This document shows, in pieces, positions 1-7,992 of a stretch of 23,444 bases of DNA. The DNA comes from CAYLZO01 sp964387775 (GTDB lineage: Bacteria; Chloroflexota; Anaerolineae; JAAYZQ01). The notes under the pieces are model-generated. The model saw only the letters and a program-made list of their open reading frames with translations, was not told the DNA's origin and did no database searches. Numbering within the stretch: the stretch's first letter is position 1; every line of letters begins with the position of its first letter. The translations under genes and the position numbers were made by a program. The DNA is taken from assembly GCA_964387775.1 (NCBI GenBank), contig CAYLZO010000057.1:1-23444 (forward strand). Reading direction: 5' to 3'.

Positions 1-442
1 CGGTACGGACGCGGCGACCCAGAACGTCGAAGAGTTCCACGGTTACCGTTCCGGCCCGGAGAGCATCTGGCAGGCCCTGCGCGAGCTGGGCGCCGAGCGT
101 CTGGGGCACGCCGTGGCAGCCATCGACGACCCGGCACTGATGGACTACCTGGCCGAACACCAGGTCGGCATCGAATCATCTCTGACGAGCAACGTGCAGA
201 CCAGCACCGTGCCGAGCTACGCCGCGCACCCCATCCGCTCCTTTGTCGAGCGCGGCCTGCTCGTCACCCTGAACACCGACGATCCCGGCATCAGCGCCAT
301 CGACCTCCGCCACGAATACGACGTCGCGGCCCCCGCCGCCGGCCTGTCCCCCGGGCAGATCCGCCAGGTCCAGCGCAACGCCCTGACCGCCGCCTTTCTC
401 TCTGACGAGGAAAAGGCTAGCCTCCTGACGGCCAAAACGTAA
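1..442 (+). CDS. add: Adenosine deaminase, C-terminal part (cut by window edge)
   Basis: Adenosine deaminase converts adenosine to inosine in the cytoplasmic purine salvage pathway. The reading frame is open from base 2 to the stop at 440-442, giving about 146 residues. It matches the C-terminal half of the family: GPESI, ELGAERLGH, then GIESSLTSN and the metal/substrate motif LNTDDP, followed by HEY and a C-terminal helix region much like E. coli Add. The catalytic HAGE motif, which should sit directly before GPES, is not readable in this frame; the frame gives H-G-Y-R-S there. The lost motif may be an edge error or a small deletion. Any start codon lies outside the window. No terminator is evident downstream, and the next gene has its own promoter. 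The family call is firm; whether the gene is intact is uncertain. Confidence 0.88.
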   Translation, partial: GTDAATQNVEEFHGYRSGPESIWQALRELGAERLGHAVAAIDDPALMDYLAEHQVGIESSLTSNVQTSTVPSYAAHPIRSFVERGLLVTLNTDDPGISAIDLRHEYDVAAPAAGLSPGQIRQVQRNALTAAFLSDEEKASLLTAKT

Positions 443-458
443 GCCGTTCCTCGGACGG

Positions 459-486
459 TTCCCAGTTCCCGGTTCTCAATTCAATC
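459..486. repeat. Degenerate heptamer repeat (TTCCCAG type)
   Basis: Four successive 7-base units (TTCCCAG, TTCCCGG, TTCTCAA, TTCAATC) lie just downstream of the deaminase stop. Each starts with TTC and the match decays along the array. It resembles the short tandem heptamer repeats known from cyanobacterial and Chloroflexota intergenic regions. No function is visible. Confidence 0.4.
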
Positions 487-492
487 CGAAGG

Positions 493-521
493 TTGACGCC
501 CTCAGAAAAGTGTGGTATATT
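493..521 (+). promoter_or_regulatory. Sigma70-type promoter of the DksA/TraR gene
   Basis: A -35 box TTGACG (493-498) is followed by a 17-base spacer and a -10 box TATATT (516-521), with a TG one base upstream of the -10 (extended -10). Predicted transcription starts near 528, leaving a leader of about 50 bases before the ATG at 578. Confidence 0.7.
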
Positions 522-577
522 CCTGCATCGCTTAACAGCCCACAGTAAAGGATCTTGATCTCAAGGAGGATGTTCTG

Positions 578-937
578 ATGGAAAGCGTGACGAACCGCAC
601 GCAAAGGGATGTCTCCCGATTGGAGCAGGAACGCGAGGAGATTCTCCAAAAGCTGGAGAATCTACGCGTGGACATGCGCAACATGGCCGAACCCTCGGCC
701 GACGAAACCGACGTGGACGCCTACGAGCGTGAAAGGATCTGGGCGCTGATGCAGACCCTGAAACACAAGCTGGAATCCATCGACCACGCTTTGGAGTCGG
801 CGCAAAACGGCACTTACGGGATCTGTGAGAGTTGCGGGGAACGCATCGATCCGGCCCGCCTGGAGATCTTGCCCCAGGCCACCCTCTGCCTCAAGTGCCA
901 GCGCCAATTTGAGCGACGCAACCGCCGCCGTTACTAG
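578..937 (+). CDS. DksA/TraR family C4 zinc-finger protein
   Basis: This is a 119-residue small DksA/TraR-type protein. Members of this family bind in the RNA polymerase secondary channel and tune transcription, although many short homologues are uncharacterised. The N-terminal ~75 residues are charged and predicted to form a coiled-coil hairpin. The C-terminal zinc finger has Cys83 and Cys86 (CESC) paired with Cys104 and Cys107 (CLKC), preceded by the usual NGTYGIC entry. The C-terminus is basic (RRNRRRY). The ATG is supported by a strong Shine-Dalgarno AAGGAGGA at 563-570 with a 7-base spacer. The gene stands alone, with its own promoter upstream and another promoter for the next unit starting 33 bases after its stop. 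The acidic DxxDxA tip of E. coli DksA is not clearly present, so polymerase regulation should not be assumed. Confidence 0.9.
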   Translation: MESVTNRTQRDVSRLEQEREEILQKLENLRVDMRNMAEPSADETDVDAYERERIWALMQTLKHKLESIDHALESAQNGTYGICESCGERIDPARLEILPQATLCLKCQRQFERRNRRRY

Positions 938-970
938 GGTCTGTGCCCCACGTCACAAGTCCACTTTCCT

Positions 971-999
971 TTGACAAAGGCAGATCGCTATGCTATACT
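971..999 (+). promoter_or_regulatory. Strong sigma70-type promoter of the nifJ unit
   Basis: The -35 box TTGACA (971-976) is a perfect consensus. It is followed by a 17-base spacer and TATACT (994-999), with TGC immediately upstream as an extended -10. The predicted start near 1006 gives an unusually long leader of about 190 bases before nifJ. Confidence 0.8.
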
Positions 1000-1005
1000 A
1001 TCGCC

Positions 1006-1194
1006 GCTTTTGAGCGAGGCGTCGTTTCGGGGACGAAACCGCCCGGCTGAAACACAAACTTGCAGAGAGCAGTCAATCACACGCCAGGCTCACGAGCCTG
1101 GCGTTTATTCTGACAGAGCAGGCGGTCGGGCATAGATTCTGCCTCGAATCCAAAATCGAAGATCCGCTATCAAAAATCCATAGAGGGGGTTTCT
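1006..1194 (+). promoter_or_regulatory. Structured 5' leader of nifJ, candidate attenuator
   Basis: Two hairpins lie between the promoter and nifJ. The first (1018-1043) pairs GGCG with CGCC and GTTTCG with CGAAAC, with a 2-base bulge and a GGGA (GNRA-type) loop. The second (1081-1104) is a perfect 10-bp stem ACGCCAGGCT/AGCCTGGCGT with a CACG loop, followed by TTTATT, which resembles an intrinsic terminator. Bases 1041-1048 (GCCCGGCT) can also pair 7 of 8 with 1095-1102 (AGCCTGGC). This would compete with both hairpins and could act as an antiterminator. It matches no riboswitch class I could recognise. The structure is seen in the sequence; regulation is inferred. Confidence 0.45.
1081..1109 (+). 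terminator. Terminator-like hairpin within the nifJ leader
   Basis: A perfect 10-bp GC-rich stem with a 4-base loop is followed by TTTATT. It lies about 75 bases downstream of the predicted nifJ transcription start and about 90 bases before the nifJ ATG, so it would act as an attenuator rather than an end-of-operon terminator. The U tract is short and interrupted, which weakens the call. Confidence 0.45.
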
Positions 1195-4725
<3,531 letters not shown>

Positions 4726-4733
4726 ATTGGGAA

Positions 4734-4822
4734 ATTGGTAGATTAGGAAATTGGTACATTAGTTAGTCCCCAATCTACCAATCTACCAACCTACCAATCT
4801 ACCAATCTACCAACCTACCAAC
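4734..4822. repeat. Octamer tandem repeat CTACCAA[T/C] with inverted partner
   Basis: Six contiguous 8-base units of CTACCAAT or CTACCAAC run from 4775 to 4822. Upstream, ATTGGTAGATT (4734-4744) is a perfect 11-base inverted complement of AATCTACCAAT (4772-4782), with a further partial copy (AAATTGGTACATTAG) in between. The transcript could fold into alternative hairpins between nifJ and the next gene. The array ends directly before the ribosome-binding region of the next gene. Confidence 0.85.
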
Positions 4823-4841
4823 CCGCAGAAAGGAACGAACA

Positions 4842-5849
4842 ATGGTCGACCTAACCACCACCTACATGGGCCTGGAGCTCAAGAATCCCGTCGTGCCCTC
4901 GGCCTCGCCGCTTTCGGCCGAGCTGGACAACGTCAAGCGCATGGAAGACGCCGGCGCCGGGGCCGTCACCCTGCACTCCCTCTTTGAGGAGCAGATCGAG
5001 ACCGAGGCCGAGGCCCTGGCCTACTACCTGGAGCGCGGCACCGAGATGTATCGCGAGGCCCTGACCTACTTTCCGCCGGTCCAGGACTACCGGCGCGAGC
5101 CCGACGAGTACCTGGAGCACATCCGGTTGGCCAAAGAGGCCGTGGACATTCCCATCATCGCCAGCCTCAACGGCATCACGCCCGGCGGCTGGACCAGCTA
5201 CGCCAAGCGCTTCGAAGAAGCTGGCGCCGACGCGGTAGAGCTCAACGTCTACTTTATCCCCACCGACTTTCACCTGATGAGCTACGACGTCGAGGACCTT
5301 TACGTCAAGTTGCTCAAGGGCGTCAAGAAGGACCTCTCCATCCCGGTGGCGATGAAGCTCAGCCCCTATTTCAGCGCCATGCCCCACATGGCCTCTATGC
5401 TCGACGCCGAAGGCGCCGACGCCCTGGTGCTGTTCAACCGCTTCTACCAGCCCGACCTGGACATCGAGGCGCTGGAGGTCAGGCCCAACCTGGTGCTCAG
5501 CACCTCGGCCGAGATGCGCCTGCCGCTGCGCTGGGTGGCCATCCTCTACGGCCACGTCGACGCCTCGCTGGCCCTGACCACGGGCATCCACACCTCCGAG
5601 GACGTGATCAAGGCCCTCATGGCCGGCGCCGACGTGGCCAACGTCTGCTCGGTGCTGCTCAAGACCGGCGTCGACCGCGTCGCCGACCTGCTGGGCGGCG
5701 TCACCGCCTGGATGGAGGAGCACGAGTACGAGTCGGTGGCCCAGATGAAGGGCAGCCTCAGCCAGCAAGCCATCGCCGAGCCGACGGCTTTCGAGCGGGC
5801 CAACTATATGAAGACCCTGCTGAGCGTGCCTTCGACAGTCACGATCTAG
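4842..5849 (+). CDS. Dihydroorotate dehydrogenase-like flavoprotein (PFOR-associated)
   Basis: This 335-residue protein has a TIM-barrel FMN-binding fold of the class 1 DHODH/PreA superfamily. Visible landmarks are the N-terminal TTYMGLELKNPVVPSASP, IASLNGITPGGW, VELNVYF, VAMKLSPYFS and the C-terminal phosphate-binding region TTGIHTSEDVIKALMAGAD. In true class 1A DHODH the loop after the E-L-N strand carries the catalytic cysteine (N-x-S-C-P-N); here it reads VELNVYFIPTD with no Cys. Pyrimidine synthesis is therefore unlikely. Homologues next to nifJ are commonly annotated as DHODH-like proteins of unknown substrate, and a redox role coupled to PFOR is a guess. The ATG at 4842 follows GAAAGGA at about 4828-4834. 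It is probably cotranscribed with nifJ across a 116-base repeat-rich spacer, and a strong terminator follows. Confidence 0.88.
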   Translation: MVDLTTTYMGLELKNPVVPSASPLSAELDNVKRMEDAGAGAVTLHSLFEEQIETEAEALAYYLERGTEMYREALTYFPPVQDYRREPDEYLEHIRLAKEAVDIPIIASLNGITPGGWTSYAKRFEEAGADAVELNVYFIPTDFHLMSYDVEDLYVKLLKGVKKDLSIPVAMKLSPYFSAMPHMASMLDAEGADALVLFNRFYQPDLDIEALEVRPNLVLSTSAEMRLPLRWVAILYGHVDASLALTTGIHTSEDVIKALMAGADVANVCSVLLKTGVDRVADLLGGVTAWMEEHEYESVAQMKGSLSQQAIAEPTAFERANYMKTLLSVPSTVTI

Positions 5850-5857
5850 GCCAGATA

Positions 5858-5891
5858 GACAGGCCCGGCCCTTGAGGCCGGGTCTTTTTTT
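5858..5891 (+). terminator. Rho-independent terminator after the nifJ unit
   Basis: A 7-bp GC stem CCCGGCC/GGCCGGG (5864-5870 with 5876-5882) closes a CTTGA loop and is followed by TC and seven Ts (5885-5891). It starts 9 bases after the DHODH-like stop codon. Confidence 0.9.
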
Positions 5892-5954
5892 CTGTCGATC
5901 AACCCAAGGCGAACACGTATCTATGAGCCGCGGACTGGGCCGAATTGCTCAAAC

Positions 5955-6003
5955 TTGCACTCTGTGATAGAATGAGGTATCAATTGAGGTGACATTCGAT
6001 ACC
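5955..6003 (+). promoter_or_regulatory. Promoter and candidate operator of the toxin-antitoxin pair
   Basis: A possible -35 TTGCAC (5955-5960) lies 17 bases from TATCAA (5978-5983). Overlapping the -10 is a perfect 6-base inverted repeat, GGTATC (5976-5981) and GATACC (5998-6003), separated by 16 bases. Phd-type antitoxins usually repress their own promoter by binding such palindromes, so this is a reasonable operator candidate. Both calls rest on short motifs. Confidence 0.4.
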
Positions 6004-6018
6004 ACAGAGGAGAGAGCG

Positions 6019-6297
6019 ATGTCATTAATCGGCGTCCGCGAATTGAGAGAAAAAACCAGTGAGGTGATCCGCAGGGTGCGCGAAGAGCGTGCCGAGTACG
6101 TGGTAACGTACCAGGGGCACCCGATCGCCGTGATCTTGCCCCTCGACGTCGAACGAGCCGAGCGGGAAATGGCCGAGGCTGGTAAGCGGGCCGTGATCGA
6201 TAGCTGGGAGCGTTACGAGCACCTGGCTGAGGAGATCCGCCAACTCTGGCCGGAAGAGATTTCCAGCCAGGACGTGCTGGACGCCATCCGGCGCTGA
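6019..6297 (+). CDS. Phd/YefM-type antitoxin
   Basis: This 92-residue antitoxin has the typical Phd/YefM N-terminal DNA-binding core: IGVRELREKTSEVIRRV, then VVTYQGHPIAVILPLD. It has an acidic, probably flexible C-terminal half (about residues 45-92) that would wrap the toxin. The start at ATG 6019 is preferred over an upstream GTG at 5989, because it places a Shine-Dalgarno (GAGGAGAGA, 6007-6014) at the right distance and begins exactly at the conserved domain. The stop is 9 bases before the toxin ATG, the usual tight coupling. It probably autoregulates through the palindrome overlapping its promoter. The family call is good; the toxin partner is assigned by position. Confidence 0.85.
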   Translation: MSLIGVRELREKTSEVIRRVREERAEYVVTYQGHPIAVILPLDVERAEREMAEAGKRAVIDSWERYEHLAEEIRQLWPEEISSQDVLDAIRR

Positions 6298-6306
6298 GGG
6301 CTTTCC

Positions 6307-6738
6307 ATGTACACCGTTGATGCCAGCGTCCACATCAGTGCGCTGAATCCCGTCGAAGCCGAATCCGCCTCCAGCCGCGCCTTCTTGGCCCAAGTCAGGC
6401 AGGATCGGTCGCCACTGTACAGTCCAACACTACTAGCCGTAGAGGTAGCCGTGGCCCTCGCCCGGATCTTGGGCGATGAGGAACGCGCCGTCGCCTTGGC
6501 GCTGGCAGTGCGCAGCCTGCCTAACCAGACCCTTGCGCCGCTGGACGAAGCGCTCGCGGATCGAAGTGTTCGACTGGCGGCGGCTGCTAGTTTACGCGGA
6601 GCCGATGCGGTCTATGCTGCCGTAGCCCAGCGCTACGGTACTCAGTTGATTACTCTCGACAGACAGCAGTTGGAGCGCTTGGCCCCTCTGATGAGAACGG
6701 CGCGGCCTGCCGATGTGTTAGGTCAAACGCGACTCTAG
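6307..6738 (+). CDS. PIN-domain toxin, VapC-like ribonuclease
   Basis: This is a 143-residue PIN-domain protein. VapC-type toxins are Mg2+-dependent RNases that typically cleave tRNA or rRNA when the antitoxin is lost. The acidic active-site set is visible: Asp5 (YTVDASV), Glu46 (LLAVEVA), Asp100 (RGADAVYAAVA) and Asp118 (LITLDRQQL). Length and order fit the family. It follows the Phd/YefM-type antitoxin by 9 bases, forming a classical two-gene module. The pairing of a Phd-type antitoxin with a PIN toxin is common. A GNAT gene follows after 17 bases and may share the transcript, but no functional link is visible. The catalytic residues are intact, so the toxin is probably active; the target RNA cannot be read from sequence. 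Confidence 0.88.
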   Translation: MYTVDASVHISALNPVEAESASSRAFLAQVRQDRSPLYSPTLLAVEVAVALARILGDEERAVALALAVRSLPNQTLAPLDEALADRSVRLAAAASLRGADAVYAAVAQRYGTQLITLDRQQLERLAPLMRTARPADVLGQTRL

Positions 6739-6755
6739 CGGATGAAGAGAACCCC

Positions 6756-7505
6756 TTGAACCTGCAAAAGCTGAGCGACCTCAACGAAAAACGCCGCGAG
6801 ATCCGCCCCCTGCTGGCGGCCCACGATCCAGGCGACGCGCTGGCAAGTTACTACGCCCTGTGGCACGATCCGCGCCGTACCCGGCTCACCCTGCACCGCG
6901 ACGCCGAGGGCCGCGCCGACGGATTCGTCGCCGTCTGCCAGACCGGCGCCGACCTCTTTCGCCCGCTGGTGACGCTCCGCGCGCCAAACGCTCAGGCCGC
7001 GGGCGAATCGCTGCAAAATTCGCTCACGGCCAACCGCCTCTACCAGGTCATCGTCCCCGTGACGCTGGCCACCGCCGTCCGCGAGCACCTGGACGTCACC
7101 CGCTCGCGCCTGCTCCACGTCTACCGGCTCGACCTGGCCCGCTTCCAGCCGGTGATCAACGTCCTCGTCCAGCGCGTGGACGGCCCCGACGGTTCGGCTT
7201 CGCTCACCACAGGCGGCGCGCCCCGCTTTCAGATCGAGTCCCAAGGGAGGCTGGTGGCCATGGCCGGCACCAACTGGCGCTCGCCGGCCTTTGCCGAGGT
7301 CTTTGTCTACGTCCATCCCAGTGGCCGGGGGCGGGGCTGGGGCCGGTCGGTCGTCTCGGCCTGCACCAACGCCCTGCTGGAGGACCACCTGCGGCCGCTC
7401 TACATGGTCGAGCCGGACAACGAAGCCTCGATCCGCATCGCCGAGGGGCTGGGCTACATGGACACCGGCCACCGCCAATTCGTCGGAGAAGGACAACTGA
7501 AATAG
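6756..7505 (+). CDS. GNAT family N-acetyltransferase
   Basis: This protein of about 249 residues has a C-terminal GNAT domain. The acetyl-CoA-binding motif A reads VYVHPSGRGRGWGRSVVSA (about residues 185-203), followed by EPDNEASIRIAEGLGY, the usual motif B helix and strand. The N-terminal ~150 residues are unlike a plain GNAT and may be a degenerate second GNAT fold. Positions inside the CDS agree with the frame up to the stop at 7503-7505. The chosen start is TTG at 6756, 17 bases after the toxin stop, with GAAGAGA at 6744-6750 as a ribosome-binding site; no ATG in frame fits better. The substrate is unknown. It could be cotranscribed with the toxin-antitoxin pair, but the fold does not resemble the short GNAT toxins of the AtaT type. 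Confidence 0.75.
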   Translation: MNLQKLSDLNEKRREIRPLLAAHDPGDALASYYALWHDPRRTRLTLHRDAEGRADGFVAVCQTGADLFRPLVTLRAPNAQAAGESLQNSLTANRLYQVIVPVTLATAVREHLDVTRSRLLHVYRLDLARFQPVINVLVQRVDGPDGSASLTTGGAPRFQIESQGRLVAMAGTNWRSPAFAEVFVYVHPSGRGRGWGRSVVSACTNALLEDHLRPLYMVEPDNEASIRIAEGLGYMDTGHRQFVGEGQLK

Positions 7506-7528
7506 AAAAAGCTCCCCCATCGTGGAGC
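7506..7528 (-). terminator. Terminator downstream of the nucleotidyltransferase pseudogene
   Basis: Read on the minus strand, a 5-bp stem GCTCC/GGAGC with an 8-base loop is followed by five Ts (the As at 7506-7510). It lies 33 bases past the pseudogene stop, between two convergent genes. The stem is short, so confidence is moderate. Confidence 0.45.
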
Positions 7529-7561
7529 CTCATTCAGATCAAAGGCCAGGAGGCCGGCGTC

Positions 7562-7924
7562 TCAACCGGCTTCTGCGTCGCGTCGTTCATAGAGAACCAC
7601 CCCTTCGCCAAAGATGTGTTCGGTGTAGAATGGATTGCCGTCCGCCACGTTGCGGGCGACTTCTTGCGGCGTGCGTACGATCAGGTCCAATCCAAAGCGG
7701 CGATCCAGGAACAGCCGATCCAACTGGCCGCGCACGTGGCGGTCGGACAACGGCGTATCGTGCACGACCAGCAGATCCAAGTCGCTGGCGCCCTAGGCAT
7801 CCCCGCGCGCCAGAGAGCCGAACATTACGATCTGACGCGGATCGATCGCTTCGACAATCTGCCGCCGAACATAGTCTATGACCTCCGGAGTCACTTCGGT
7901 GACTTTCGTGACTTTCTCAACCAC
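7562..7924 (-). pseudogene. MNT-type nucleotidyltransferase gene interrupted by an amber codon
   Basis: Read from GTG at 7924, the frame gives a small nucleotidyltransferase of 120 codons plus stop. The N-terminal helix ends in VMFGSLARGDA, the G-S motif of the polymerase-beta-like NTase fold. A TAG follows at codon 44 (minus strand, 7795-7793). The same frame continues GASDLDLLVV, the metal-binding D-x-D motif, and runs to TGA at 7562-7564. A single base change (for example CAG or AAG to TAG) would explain it. The GTG is preceded by an AGAGGAG-like site about 7 bases upstream. MNT proteins usually pair with HEPN partners in toxin-antitoxin systems; no HEPN gene is visible here. The frame on both sides is otherwise clean, so this is a recent loss, a sequencing error or, less likely, readthrough. 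Confidence 0.8.
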
Positions 7925-7957
7925 TGTCCAGCTCCTCTCTACCCCTCTACAAGGTTC

Positions 7958-7986
7958 ATTATATCCTCGGATAGGCGCGAGGTCAA
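7958..7986 (-). promoter_or_regulatory. Near-consensus promoter of the nucleotidyltransferase gene
   Basis: On the minus strand TTGACC (7986-7981) is followed by exactly 17 bases and a perfect TATAAT (7963-7958). It begins only 6 bases past the smc stop codon and points at the interrupted nucleotidyltransferase. Confidence 0.75.
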
Positions 7987-7992
7987 CCTTTC

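Noticed and set aside
1018..1104. A known riboswitch class in the nifJ leader
   Set aside because: No conserved core of the TPP, SAM, c-di-GMP, fluoride, guanidine or ZTP classes could be matched by eye; kept only as a candidate attenuator.
4775..4822. CRISPR array or direct-repeat origin (iterons) after nifJ
   Set aside because: Six contiguous 8-base units without spacers, no rep or cas gene nearby.
4842..5849. True pyrimidine-pathway dihydroorotate dehydrogenase (pyrD)
   Set aside because: The catalytic cysteine loop is absent and the context is PFOR, not pyrimidine genes.
5989..6018. Upstream GTG start extending the antitoxin by 10 residues
   Set aside because: The extra residues are not part of the family and the ATG at 6019 has the better-placed ribosome-binding site; the GTG lies within the operator/leader region.
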